Origin: an uncultured delta proteobacterium
Lineage (GTDB): Bacteria > Myxococcota_A > Polyangia > Polyangiales > Ga0077539
Length of the DNA stretch: 17,819 bases
Direction: 5' to 3'
Assembly (NCBI GenBank): GCA_903860995.1
Contig: CAIOSS010001284.1
Span: forward strand, 1-17,819
Part shown: piece after piece, positions 1 to 7,789 of the stretch
Layout: each line of letters opens with the position of its first letter
Position numbering within the stretch: position 1 is the stretch's first letter
Notes under the pieces: generated by a model
Seen by the model: the letters and a program-made list of their open reading frames with translations, nothing else
What the model was told of the DNA's origin: nothing
Databases searched by the model: none
Translations under genes and position numbers: made by a program

Positions 1-954
1 GACCTGCCCGCGGTGCTCGGCCGCTGTCCGCGACTCCAATCGCTGCGGCTCGAACGCTGCGGGCTCGCCACCTTCCCCGCGGATCCCGTGGGGTTCTCCC
101 ATCTCTCCCTGCTGACCCTTTCAGAGAACCCGCTGCGGCAGCTTCCGGAGTCCTTCGGTCGGCTCTCCACGCTCGGGATCCTCGACCTCGACCTGACCCC
201 CCTCTCGTCGCTCCCCAACAGCTTCGGCGCGCTGCACCACCTCACGGACCTCACCCTGGCCCACACCGAGCTCACCGCGCTTCCCGAGAGCTTCGGTGCC
301 CTCGAGCGCCTGCGCAAACTCCACCTCGAGCACTCCCGCCTCGCGACGCTCCCCGCGTCCTTCGGCAGCCTCTGCGCGCTCACGTACCTCGACGTCTCGT
401 ACACCGCGCTCACGTCGCTCCCCGAGTCCCTCGGCGACCTGCCGCACCTCACCACCCTCGACGTCTCCCACACACCGCTCGGCGCGCTCCCCGCGTTGCT
501 CGCGCGCCTCCCGGCCCTCGCCGCGCTCACCGCCGACGCCTGCGGTCTGCAGGCGTTTCCGGAGGTCATCACGCGACTCGCGTGCCTCGAATACGCCGGC
601 GTGGAGAGCAATCAAATCAAACATCTCCCCGATGACCTCGCGCACTGGGAGGGCGTGCGTCACCTCTCGCTCGCCGAGAATCCGCTCACGACGATCCCCG
701 CCTGGATCTTCGCCATGCCCAAGCTCCAGGTCCTCGACCTCCGGGGCACGGCAATCACGGCGCTGCCCGCCGTCGCGCTCGCCCCGACACTCAGGGGCCT
801 CGACCTGTGCCACACGCCGTTGACCACGCTTCCGCCGTGGCTCGCGGACGCGACGCCCCGCCTCCAGCACCTGCGCCTCAGCCCCGGCCTCGCGCTCGAC
901 GCCCCCGGCGCCGCGGTGCTCGAGCGCCTGCACGCTCGCGGCGTCGTCCGCTGA
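1..954 (+). CDS. Leucine-rich-repeat protein, 5' end outside the window
   Basis: The frame is open from the first base to a TGA at 952-954, so the gene starts upstream; 317 residues are visible. Nearly all of it is LRR: about a dozen repeats of roughly 23 residues following L-x-x-L-x-L-x-x-x-x-L-x-x-L-P-x-x-x-x-x-L, with recurring LPESFG and LPESLG turns. The type is that of cytosolic bacterial LRR proteins, known as protein- or ligand-recognition scaffolds. The visible part has no membrane segment. The last ~35 residues (after LRLSPG) depart from the repeat and probably cap the solenoid. A MoxR ATPase gene starts 64 bp downstream on the same strand, which suggests a shared transcript and a recognition role for the ATPase module (inference). 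What precedes the repeats cannot be seen; an N-terminal domain like that of the LRR proteins at 3430 and 12517 is possible. Confidence 0.9.
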   Translation, partial: DLPAVLGRCPRLQSLRLERCGLATFPADPVGFSHLSLLTLSENPLRQLPESFGRLSTLGILDLDLTPLSSLPNSFGALHHLTDLTLAHTELTALPESFGALERLRKLHLEHSRLATLPASFGSLCALTYLDVSYTALTSLPESLGDLPHLTTLDVSHTPLGALPALLARLPALAALTADACGLQAFPEVITRLACLEYAGVESNQIKHLPDDLAHWEGVRHLSLAENPLTTIPAWIFAMPKLQVLDLRGTAITALPAVALAPTLRGLDLCHTPLTTLPPWLADATPRLQHLRLSPGLALDAPGAAVLERLHARGVVR

Positions 955-1018
955 CCCTCACACCTCTGAATCCAGCACGGTTTCTCGACCCAACCACCAC
1001 TCCGGAGATTCCCCCATC

Positions 1019-2173
1019 ATGGCCCAGTCAACCGTCACCGCTGCTTCCACGACCGGCACCTACGGTCCCACCGTCGACGCCCCCGGACTCACGCAACTGC
1101 TCACGCACGTGCTCGAGGCCAACACCCACGCCGGGCGCTTCGGCGAGCTCCCCACGCCGGTCTGCATCTGGGGGCCGCACGGCATCGGCAAGACCGCCCT
1201 CGTCCGCTCCTGGGCGCGCGAGCGCGGCTGGGGCTTCGTCGAGATCGCCCCTGCGCAGATCGAAGAGCTCGGCGACCTCCACGGCCTGCCCACGCGCCTC
1301 GACGCCGGCACCGGGGCCGCACGCGACGGTCGCACGGGCTTCCTGCCACCGGAGTGGGTGCCCCAGCAGCCCGGTCCCGGCATCCTGCTGCTCGACGACC
1401 TCAACCGCGCCGACGAGCGCGTGCTCCGCGCGCTCATGCAGCTGCTGCAGAACCATCGGCTGTACTCCTGGGCGCTGCCCGACGGCTGGCAGATCGTCTG
1501 CACGGCCAACCCCGAGTCCGGCGACTACAACATCACCACGATGGACGACGCGCTGCTCACGCGCATGCTCCACGTGACGCTCGCCTTCGACGCCGGCGCC
1601 TGGGCGCGCTGGGCACGCGCGGCCCACATCGATCCGCGCTGCGTGGAGTTCGTCACCACGTACCCCGAGGCCGCCCTCGGACGCCGCACCACGCCTCGCA
1701 CGCTCGTGCAGTTCTTCCGTCAGGTCGCGCCGATCGCGGACCTCGACGCCGACAGCCCGCGCGTGATGCAGCTCGCGCAGGCCACCCTCGACGCGGCCAC
1801 CGCGGCGTCGTTCGCGCAGTTCGTCAGCTCCGAACTGCGCGAACTGCCCCACGCCCGCGCCCTCCTCGAGGCGAGCACCGCCACCGAGTCGGTGAACCTC
1901 CTGCTCGCGGCGGCGACTGATCGCCACGATCCGTCCCGTCAGCGCATCGACCGTCTGGGCACCGTGATCGCCCGCCTCGAGGCCGCCGTCGAGGTCGACG
2001 GGTACACCCCCGGGCCGCGGCACGGCGCCAATCTCACGGCGATCCTGGCGTGCAAGCAGGTGCCGCGGGACCTCGCCATGCGGCTCCATCGCACGCTCGC
2101 GCGGCACAACCTCGGGTCCCTGGTGCGCGACCGCTCCGTCGCCCGTCGGCTCATCGCGGACGTGCCCTTCTGA
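1019..2173 (+). CDS. MoxR-type AAA+ ATPase
   Basis: 384 residues, normal for a MoxR/AAA_5 ATPase. The Walker A motif GPHGIGKT lies near residues 52-59, Walker B ILLLDDLNRA near 121-130, sensor 1 CTANPE near 161, and the LLTRM segment with its conserved arginine near 180. MoxR proteins typically work as ATP-driven remodelling rings with a vWA partner, and such a partner follows: the next start codon overlaps this stop (TGATG), so the two are probably translationally coupled. ATG at 1019 is preceded by GGAG at 1004-1007, 11 nt upstream, a usable but loose Shine-Dalgarno. The C-terminal ~200 residues are helical, as expected for the lid and a family-specific tail. The family call is secure. The substrate is unknown, and a conflict or defence role is inferred from the neighbours. 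Confidence 0.93.
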   Translation: MAQSTVTAASTTGTYGPTVDAPGLTQLLTHVLEANTHAGRFGELPTPVCIWGPHGIGKTALVRSWARERGWGFVEIAPAQIEELGDLHGLPTRLDAGTGAARDGRTGFLPPEWVPQQPGPGILLLDDLNRADERVLRALMQLLQNHRLYSWALPDGWQIVCTANPESGDYNITTMDDALLTRMLHVTLAFDAGAWARWARAAHIDPRCVEFVTTYPEAALGRRTTPRTLVQFFRQVAPIADLDADSPRVMQLAQATLDAATAASFAQFVSSELRELPHARALLEASTATESVNLLLAAATDRHDPSRQRIDRLGTVIARLEAAVEVDGYTPGPRHGANLTAILACKQVPRDLAMRLHRTLARHNLGSLVRDRSVARRLIADVPF

Positions 2174-3381
2174 TGGCCACGCCCATCTCCGAGGCGCAGT
2201 GCCTCGACCTGCTCGCCGACGCCGCCTGGGAGCTCGCGCGCGCGCTCCCCTTCCACGGACACGTTCTCGCCGCGCTCGACCGCGTCGTCGATCGTCGCCT
2301 TCCCACCGCGGCGGTCGGCCCCGGCCCCGGCGGCCGCCCGGTGCTCTACCTGAACCCCGAGTTCTTCGTTCGGTCGCTCTCGCACGCGGAGCACCGCGTC
2401 GCGCTCCTCGAACACGAGGTGCTCCATCTCGTGTTCGGTCACCTCCGCATCGATGCGGCGACGATGCCCGATGCGAAGCGCCGTAACCTCGCCGCCGACC
2501 TGGTGGTGAACCAGTACGTCACGCACGCGCTTCCCCGCGGCGCCGTGACGCTCACGACCATCCCGGGCATGCCGCGCGATGAGACCTGCGAGGCGTACTA
2601 CCGTCTCCTCGTCGAACGAACCGATCGCTCGCTCCGCCTCGTCCCCTCGGATGCGGGCACCGGCTCGCACGATCGCTGGCGGGCCGGGAAGGGCGACTCC
2701 GTGGACCTCCCCGGGAACTTCATCGCGGCCGTCGAGGCGATCACCGCGGAGGCCCTCGCGCGCGCCGAGCGCGACGGCAGCCTGCAGGCACTCTCCGAAC
2801 CGCTGCGCGCCGCCCTCCTGCGGGGGCGCCCGGCCCGCGCCGCCGACCCGACGTGGAAGCGCGCGTTGCGTCTCTTCTGCGACCGCGCGGTGGGCGCGAC
2901 CGTGCGACCGAGCCTGCGCCGCGAGAGCCGCCGGTACGGATCCGATCGGGCGCGCTGGGACGGCCCCATCGTCCCGGGGTTGCGGCGCGGAAAGAAGCCC
3001 GCCCTGGCGGTGGTCATCGACACCTCGGGGTCGATCTCGCAGCTGACCCTCACGGTGTTCTTCGAGCAGGTGGCGCGCATCGCGGCGGCCGGCGCGGTGG
3101 TGCATGTGATCGAGTGCGACGACCGCATCCGCCGGGTCTATCCGTGGAGGGGCATCGTCCCGCCGACGGTCCACGGTCGCGGCGGAACCCGCTTCGACCC
3201 GGTGTTTCAATGGATGCGCGAGGACGGCCGCGCGCTCCATCTCACGGGCTGCGTGTACCTGACCGACGGCCTCGCGCCGCGGCCCACGGTGCGCCCGCCC
3301 TGTCCGGTGCTCTGGGTCATCACGCCGGGCGGATCGACCGCCTCGACGGCGTTCGGTCCCAGCGTGCCGATGCCGCCGTGA
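2173..3381 (+). CDS. DUF2201-type protein: metallopeptidase-like domain plus vWA-like domain
   Basis: 402 residues from ATG 2173, which overlaps the MoxR stop by one base. The frame is open further upstream to 2050, but that would lie inside the ATPase gene. The N-terminal half carries HEVLHLVFGH at about residues 81-90, the HExxH zinc signature with a following histidine, matching the putative metallopeptidase domain (DUF2201 N). The C-terminal half is a vWA-like fold with the metal-site motif DTSGS at 283-287, GGT near 337-339 and the aspartate of YLTDG near 365, ending in the family's typical PVLWVITPGG. Proteins of this type are regularly encoded beside MoxR ATPases and are thought to be their effector or adaptor partners. 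Both the zinc site and the MIDAS-like site look intact. Whether it truly cleaves protein is unknown. Confidence 0.92.
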   Translation: MATPISEAQCLDLLADAAWELARALPFHGHVLAALDRVVDRRLPTAAVGPGPGGRPVLYLNPEFFVRSLSHAEHRVALLEHEVLHLVFGHLRIDAATMPDAKRRNLAADLVVNQYVTHALPRGAVTLTTIPGMPRDETCEAYYRLLVERTDRSLRLVPSDAGTGSHDRWRAGKGDSVDLPGNFIAAVEAITAEALARAERDGSLQALSEPLRAALLRGRPARAADPTWKRALRLFCDRAVGATVRPSLRRESRRYGSDRARWDGPIVPGLRRGKKPALAVVIDTSGSISQLTLTVFFEQVARIAAAGAVVHVIECDDRIRRVYPWRGIVPPTVHGRGGTRFDPVFQWMREDGRALHLTGCVYLTDGLAPRPTVRPPCPVLWVITPGGSTASTAFGPSVPMPP

Positions 3382-3429
3382 TCGCCACTCCACCGACGCC
3401 GACACCCCACCGCAAAGGACACTCCCCCA

Positions 3430-4224
3430 ATGGTCATCACCCCGCCGCCGATGCGCGATCCCGGGTCTTCTCCGTTCGAGCACTTCAACGCCGCCCGCTG
3501 GCTGCGGGAGGTCGGTGATTCCCCCGGCGACGTCGCGCAGGCCCTCGAGTTCGCGCACCTGTTCGACATCGACCGCGTCGCCGAGGCGCTGCTCTTCGAA
3601 CTGGTCACCGATCTCGTCGGCACGTTTCCCGAGCGGCGCCCTTCGGGGCGGCTGCCGTGGCGACTTCCGCAGTGGCAGACCCATCCCCGGTTGAGCCGGT
3701 TCTTCCCGACGCACCTCGCGGTCGCGCTCGGGCTCGCCGCCCGCTCCGAAAGCGCCTCCGCGCGGCGCATCCGCTGTCTGCGCGACCTCGCGATCCCCAG
3801 CTGCAAGCACTGGTGGATCACCGACTCGCTCGAACACTTCGGCAACCTCGCGCGGATTCAGACCCTGTCGCCGTGGCACCCCGAGGCGCGGCTGCCCGCG
3901 CGCTTTCTCTGCCTACCACAGGTCGATCGACTGGTGTTCTGCAATGCCCACTTCGGTGACGCGCGTCTCGCCGCGTGTACCTGGAACCTCCCCCGCCTGC
4001 TCTCCCTCAACCTCTCCTTCAACAACCTGACGCGCGTCCCCCCGGCGATCGCGGGCCTCGCGTCCCTGCAGCAACTCAACCTGGTGGGCAATCCGCTGAC
4101 GGAGGTTCCGGAGGGGCTCGCGGATCTGCCCGACCTGCAGTTGCTCGACCTGCGGGCGACAAAGGTACGCGCGCTGCCCGCGCGCCTCGCCGCGCGCGCC
4201 GGGATCGAGGTGCGTCTGGGGTGA
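3430..4224 (+). CDS. Short LRR protein with conserved unrecognised N-terminal domain (copy 1)
   Basis: 264 residues. ATG 3430 has AAAGGA at 3414-3419, 10 nt upstream. Residues ~1-175 form a domain I do not recognise, with landmarks AARWL, LAVALGLAA, a WW pair, SLEHF, PWHPEA and a GDARL...WNLP junction. Residues ~180-264 hold three to four LRRs of the LxxLNLxxNxLTxVP type. It lies 48 bp downstream of the DUF2201 gene on the same strand and is probably the last gene of that operon. It is clearly paralogous to the protein at 12517-13323: roughly half of the residues match from WNLP to the C-terminus, and the N-terminal landmarks are shared. No catalytic motif is visible. A plausible role is a recognition or scaffold subunit for the MoxR/DUF2201 pair (inference). 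Confidence 0.88.
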   Translation: MVITPPPMRDPGSSPFEHFNAARWLREVGDSPGDVAQALEFAHLFDIDRVAEALLFELVTDLVGTFPERRPSGRLPWRLPQWQTHPRLSRFFPTHLAVALGLAARSESASARRIRCLRDLAIPSCKHWWITDSLEHFGNLARIQTLSPWHPEARLPARFLCLPQVDRLVFCNAHFGDARLAACTWNLPRLLSLNLSFNNLTRVPPAIAGLASLQQLNLVGNPLTEVPEGLADLPDLQLLDLRATKVRALPARLAARAGIEVRLG

Positions 4225-4230
4225 CGACAG

Positions 4231-4245
4231 CGGGCGTCGCGCCCG
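4231..4245 (+). terminator. Possible terminator hairpin after the LRR operon
   Basis: CGGGCG and CGCCCG form a perfect 6-bp stem with a TCG loop, seven bases after the LRR stop codon. There is no T-tract, so it is not a textbook intrinsic terminator, though hairpins of this kind are common at operon ends in very GC-rich genomes. The convergent WYL gene makes a transcription stop here sensible. Confidence 0.3.
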
Positions 4246-4304
4246 GCGGGCGGGGAGGAACTGGGGCCGGACCTCCGGACGGCGCGCTGACGTGGACGCC
4301 TACG

Positions 4305-4361
4305 CTACGATCGGGGCACTTCGGCGCCTGCCCCAATGATGATCACGTCGATGTCGTTCAT
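4305..4361 (-). pseudogene. 18-codon remnant resembling the N-terminus of an FAD/NAD(P)-binding oxidoreductase
   Basis: On the - strand an ATG at 4361 is preceded by GGAGGG about 9-10 nt upstream, among the best Shine-Dalgarno sequences in the window. It reads MNDIDVIIIGAGAEVPRS and then TAG. The first twelve residues (hydrophobic beta strand then GAG) look like the opening of a Rossmann dinucleotide-binding fold (xDVxIIGAGxxG). Homology breaks immediately after and a stop follows, so this looks like a gene start cut off by recombination about 17 bp after the WYL regulator stop. The adjacency suggests that the regulator once preceded an oxidoreductase gene in its ancestral setting. Alternatives are a chance match or a genuine 18-residue leader peptide. 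Confidence 0.45.
4313..4334. repeat. Short inverted repeat downstream of the WYL gene
   Basis: GGGGCA at 4313-4318 pairs with TGCCCC at 4329-4334 around a 10-nt middle. It lies inside the truncated flavoprotein-like fragment between two convergent genes. It could act as a weak bidirectional terminator, but there is no T-tract and it may be chance in such GC-rich DNA. Confidence 0.2.
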
Positions 4362-4375
4362 CGGCCCACCCTCCT

Positions 4376-5407
4376 TCACTTCTTCCCTGTCACCGGCTTC
4401 TTCGACCGGTACTTCTCCCACAGCCATTCCGCGAGCTCCGCGAACTCCTCCCGCAAGGCCGCCGGCTCGATCACCGTCACGTGGTCCCGCCACGACGCCA
4501 CCCAGGCGCTCACCTCGTGCGACCCGCGGCACGTGAACTTCAGCGCCACCCCGCCTCCGCGCAGCGCCCGCAGCCGCTGCGTCGGATGCCATGTCCGCTC
4601 GTGGATGAACGGCGCGACCTCCGCGTCGAAGCGCAACTCGTACGTGGTCTGTGGTCCCCCCGAAAACACTCCAAACGCAGCGTGTTCCAGCCGCGCCGGA
4701 TCGAAGTCCGCCGGCGGCTCGGCGCGCGTGTCGAGCACCTGAAGGTCTTCCAATCGCTGGAGGTTCAGCGTCGCCACGGCGCCGTGTTTTGGCACGTGGC
4801 CCATCAGATACACGGCCCCCTGATGCACGAAGAGCCGTAGCGGCAGCAGCTTGAATGTCTTCGCTGCGACCGCCCCGGGCGTTCGGTACCGCACGTCGCA
4901 CAACCGATGTTCGGTGATCGCCTGCACCAGCACCCAGATCACGTCCGGCGGCGCCTTCTGATACGCGAACTTGTCGTACGAGTAGAAGCACGCCTCGATG
5001 GCCGAGAGCTGGTCGTGCCCGGACCTCCCCACGGCCTTCTCGATCTTCAGTGCGAGGTCCTCCAGCGTCGCGAACAGCGACGACGTGTTGTGCAGCGCGC
5101 TGCCCTGGCCCATCGCCACGCGCAGCGCGAGGTAGTGGCTCGCATCGAGCAGCCCGGAGAGTTCCCCCAACCGATCCTTGACCGAGAGTCGCCAACGCTT
5201 GCGCTTGCCGTCGGTCTCCTCCGACAGCGGGAGCCCGGCGTCTCGCAATGCGTCGAGATCCCGCCGAATGGTCCGAACCGTCGCTCCCTGCTGCTCGGCG
5301 AGCTCATAGAGATCGACCCCGTCCCGGCGATCGAGGGCGCGGAGGATGGCGAGGATTCTCCCGAGCTGGGCGTTGCGGGGCGCGGCGGAGACCTGGTGTG
5401 ACCTCAT
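4376..5407 (-). CDS. WYL-domain transcriptional regulator (winged HTH + WYL)
   Basis: 343 residues. The N-terminus is a DeoR/HTH_11-like winged helix (residues ~14-75: LGRILAILRAL, then VRTIRRDLDALRDAGLPL). A helical linker follows, then a WYL domain around residues 175-235 (VRYRT...LLPLRLFVHQGAVYLMGH) and a C-terminal extension of the WCX type ending before residue 343. The signature tryptophan of the WYL core is valine here (V-Y-L). Regulators with this layout often repress phage-defence operons (BrxR and CapW are studied examples) and respond to a ligand bound at WYL. The start ATG 5407 has AAGGTG six bases upstream. A perfect inverted repeat covers this ribosome site and start, so autorepression is likely. 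The gene is divergent from the AAA+ gene at 5480 across a 72-bp gap and is presumably its regulator (inference). Confidence 0.92.
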   Translation of the reverse strand: MRSHQVSAAPRNAQLGRILAILRALDRRDGVDLYELAEQQGATVRTIRRDLDALRDAGLPLSEETDGKRKRWRLSVKDRLGELSGLLDASHYLALRVAMGQGSALHNTSSLFATLEDLALKIEKAVGRSGHDQLSAIEACFYSYDKFAYQKAPPDVIWVLVQAITEHRLCDVRYRTPGAVAAKTFKLLPLRLFVHQGAVYLMGHVPKHGAVATLNLQRLEDLQVLDTRAEPPADFDPARLEHAAFGVFSGGPQTTYELRFDAEVAPFIHERTWHPTQRLRALRGGGVALKFTCRGSHEVSAWVASWRDHVTVIEPAALREEFAELAEWLWEKYRSKKPVTGKK

Positions 5408-5417
5408 CTGTCACACC
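5395..5417. promoter_or_regulatory. Perfect 8+8 bp inverted repeat, candidate operator of the WYL regulator
   Basis: GGTGTGAC at 5395-5402 and GTCACACC at 5410-5417 are exact reverse complements separated by CTCATCT. The repeat covers the regulator's start codon (5405-5407) and its AAGGTG ribosome site. The 15-bp centre-to-centre spacing of the half-sites suits a dimeric winged-HTH protein. Binding would block the regulator's own transcript and could reach the divergent AAA+ promoter in the same 72-bp gap. An mRNA hairpin hiding the ribosome site is the alternative reading. Confidence 0.6.
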
Positions 5418-5462
5418 TTACTGCTATCCCGTTCTTGCCGGTGAAAATTTCCACAAACCACT

Positions 5463-5469
5463 GAAGGAG
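5463..5469 (+). promoter_or_regulatory. Ribosome-binding site of the tandem AAA+ gene
   Basis: GAAGGAG lies 10 nt before ATG 5480 and fixes that start. The intergenic stretch 5418-5462 must hold the promoters for both divergent genes. It is the only A/T-richer patch nearby (GAAAATTT around 5443-5450), but I cannot assign clear -35/-10 pairs. Confidence 0.6.
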
Positions 5470-5479
5470 TCGCGAAATC

Positions 5480-7651
5480 ATGTCCAGACGCAGACAGTCC
5501 GTTTCTCCCCTGGGTCCCGGCGAGAACCCCTTCGCCGATCTCGCGCTCCGCTACGCGCACGACCTTCTGGCGGCGGTGGATCTCAAGAAGCTCGAGATCG
5601 GCATCGTCCAGCGCATCCTGCGCTGCGACCTGATGGACGAGATCGGCCCTGCGGAGACCACCTTCGCGCGCCTCGCGCGGCGCGAGCCGGAGGCCGCTCC
5701 CCGCACCGATCTCCGGAAGCGACTCACGGCCTGGAAGCTCCACCCCCCGGAGCCGGTGCCGCCGCGCACGCCCGTCAGCGGGTTTGTCGGAGCCAACCTC
5801 GCGCTGATCGGCAAGCTGTTCGGCTTCGACGAAACCGATCGCGAACTCTTCGAGTTCGTCATCGTGATGCGCGGCTGCTCGGTGCTCAAAGAGCTCGTCG
5901 AGGCCTTCGGTCACGTCTCCCTCGCGGCCGCCGCATCCCTCGTCGCGGCCGCCACGTCGATGCGCGCCCCCGTCGTGCTGCAGGCGCTGAGGCGTGGCAG
6001 GGCGGCCCGCAGCGGTCTCCTCAAGGTCTGCGACAGCGAGTCGAGAGACTTCGCCGACCGTCTCGAACTCAAGGAGGGCGTGCTCGACCTCGTGCTCACG
6101 CCGGGCCTCGACCGCGACACGATCCTCTCGCGGTTTCTCCCCGCGTCGCCTCCGAGCACGCTCGCGTGGAGCGACTTCGCGGCCATCCGGGAGGGCGCCG
6201 ACATCGCGCGTGACCTTCTCGCGGGCGCGCTTCGCTCCCACCGCACCGGCGTGAACATCCTCCTCTACGGCGCGACCGGGACGGGCAAGACCGAGCTCGC
6301 CCGCCTCCTGGCCACGGAGCTCGGGACGAGCGTCCACGTCGCCGGAACGGCGGACGAACAGGGTGACTCGCCGAACGCCCACGAGCGCCTTTCCTCGCTC
6401 GTGCTCGGGCAGCGCCTCCTGGAAAGCAGTAACGCCCTCCTGCTCTTTGACGAACTCGAAGACCTCTTCACGTGGGAGGCTCAAAGCCTCTTCGGCGGGC
6501 GTCCGCACGCGACCGGGCGGATGTCCAAGGCGTGGTTCAACCAGTTGCTGGAGGCCAACCCGGTCCCGACGCTGTGGATCTCGAACAACGTCGACGGCGT
6601 CGATCCGGCGTTTCTGCGGCGCTTCGCGTTCGCCGTGGAGTTTCGCGCGCCCGGGCCACGGCAGCGCGCGCGGATGCTCGAGCGGCACCTCGAGACGAGC
6701 GACGCCCTCTCGCCGACGGACGTCGACGCGATCGCGGCGAGGTACGCGGTCCCGGCGGCGACGCTGGGCGGTGCGGTGTCGGCGGCGCGTCTCGTTGCAC
6801 CCGATGGCCGGGCCGACCGCCGGGGCGTCGAGCGCATGCTCGCGCCCATGGAGAGGCTCGTGAATGGCGGAGACGCCGGGCGGGCGATGGCGTTCGACGC
6901 GACCTCGTATCGCATCGACGCGCTCCAGAGCCCCGTCGATCTCGTGGCGCTCGCGGATCGTCTCGCGCCGTGGCGACCCGGCGAGGGGCTGGGCATCACG
7001 CTCTGCCTCCACGGCCCACCGGGGACGGGGAAGACGGAGTTCGTGAAGTACCTCGCGCATCGCATGGGGCGGCGGGTGATCCACCGTCGCGTCTCCGACC
7101 TGCAGAGCAAGTGGGTGGGCGAGACGGAGAAGGCCATCGCGGCGGCGTTTCGCGAGGCAGAAGAGGAGGGCGCGGTGCTGCTCTTCGACGAGGCGGACTC
7201 GTTCCTGCGCGATCGAAGGGGCGCGACCCACTCGTGGGAGGCGACGCAGGTCAACGAGTTCCTGCAGCGATTGGAGTGCTTCCGCGGCGTCGTGGCCTGC
7301 ACGACGAACCTGATCAACGACCTCGACGAGGCCGCGCTGCGGCGGTTCGTGTTCAAGATCCCCTTCGGCTTCCTCGGCGCCGAGCAGGCGGCGACGTTGT
7401 TCGAGAGCGTCTTCGCGGTTCATCTCGGTCGCGCGCTGACCGCGGCGGAGGTGAGCGAGGTGACGGCATCGCTCTCGAGAATCGGCCAACTCGCACCGGG
7501 CGACTTCGCCGCGGTGGGGCGGAGGTTCGCGGCGCTCGGCCCGCGGGTGACCGTCGCCGAGTGCCTCGCGGAGTTGAGCGTCGAGGTGCGCGCGAAGAGC
7601 CGGACGTCGAGCGGTCCCGTCGGATTCTCGGCGCGTCGAGCGGTCGCGTAG
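5480..7651 (+). CDS. Tandem AAA+ ATPase with N-terminal helical domain
   Basis: 723 residues. Residues ~1-240 form a helical N-terminal domain (landmarks GFVGANLALIGKLFGF near 105-120 and RELFEFVIVM) of a type seen in stand-alone bacterial AAA ATPases. AAA module 1: GATGTGKTE near 263-271, Walker B LLLFDELEDL near 318-327, sensor WISNN near 363, arginine pair FLRRFAF near 377. AAA module 2: GPPGTGKTE near 510-518, Walker B LLFDEADSF near 565-573, sensor CTTN near 606, ALRRFVFKI near 618. Both Walker A and B sites look catalytically intact, so both rings should hydrolyse ATP. The family resembles cytosolic remodelling or unfolding ATPases related to SpoVK/CDC48-type modules. It is divergent from the WYL regulator and followed by an unrecognised protein that may be its partner or adaptor. 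Confidence 0.93.
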   Translation: MSRRRQSVSPLGPGENPFADLALRYAHDLLAAVDLKKLEIGIVQRILRCDLMDEIGPAETTFARLARREPEAAPRTDLRKRLTAWKLHPPEPVPPRTPVSGFVGANLALIGKLFGFDETDRELFEFVIVMRGCSVLKELVEAFGHVSLAAAASLVAAATSMRAPVVLQALRRGRAARSGLLKVCDSESRDFADRLELKEGVLDLVLTPGLDRDTILSRFLPASPPSTLAWSDFAAIREGADIARDLLAGALRSHRTGVNILLYGATGTGKTELARLLATELGTSVHVAGTADEQGDSPNAHERLSSLVLGQRLLESSNALLLFDELEDLFTWEAQSLFGGRPHATGRMSKAWFNQLLEANPVPTLWISNNVDGVDPAFLRRFAFAVEFRAPGPRQRARMLERHLETSDALSPTDVDAIAARYAVPAATLGGAVSAARLVAPDGRADRRGVERMLAPMERLVNGGDAGRAMAFDATSYRIDALQSPVDLVALADRLAPWRPGEGLGITLCLHGPPGTGKTEFVKYLAHRMGRRVIHRRVSDLQSKWVGETEKAIAAAFREAEEEGAVLLFDEADSFLRDRRGATHSWEATQVNEFLQRLECFRGVVACTTNLINDLDEAALRRFVFKIPFGFLGAEQAATLFESVFAVHLGRALTAAEVSEVTASLSRIGQLAPGDFAAVGRRFAALGPRVTVAECLAELSVEVRAKSRTSSGPVGFSARRAVA

Positions 7652-7789
7652 GAGCAGAGCGCGAAACGCTGTGGATGGACCGCTCGGCCCCGCTCGACGC
7701 CGACGGCCAGGCAGTCCGCAACGCCCTGCGGAAGCGCGGAGTTTGACCCCCATCAACCGATCACCCTCTCCCCCTTGAAGGCCACTTCC

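Noticed and set aside
121..933. Long antisense open frame over the LRR gene
   Set aside because: Composition is Arg/Glu/Gly-rich shadow of the GC-rich LRR gene on the other strand, with no ribosome site or family resemblance.
1939..3879. 646-codon - strand open frame opposite the MoxR/DUF2201/LRR genes
   Set aside because: It spans three well-supported + strand genes and their gaps, and its translation is low-complexity Arg/Gly/Ala typical of antisense frames in GC-rich DNA.
7675..7746. 23-codon + strand frame after the AAA+ gene
   Set aside because: No convincing ribosome site at a suitable distance and no recognisable peptide; too short to support.
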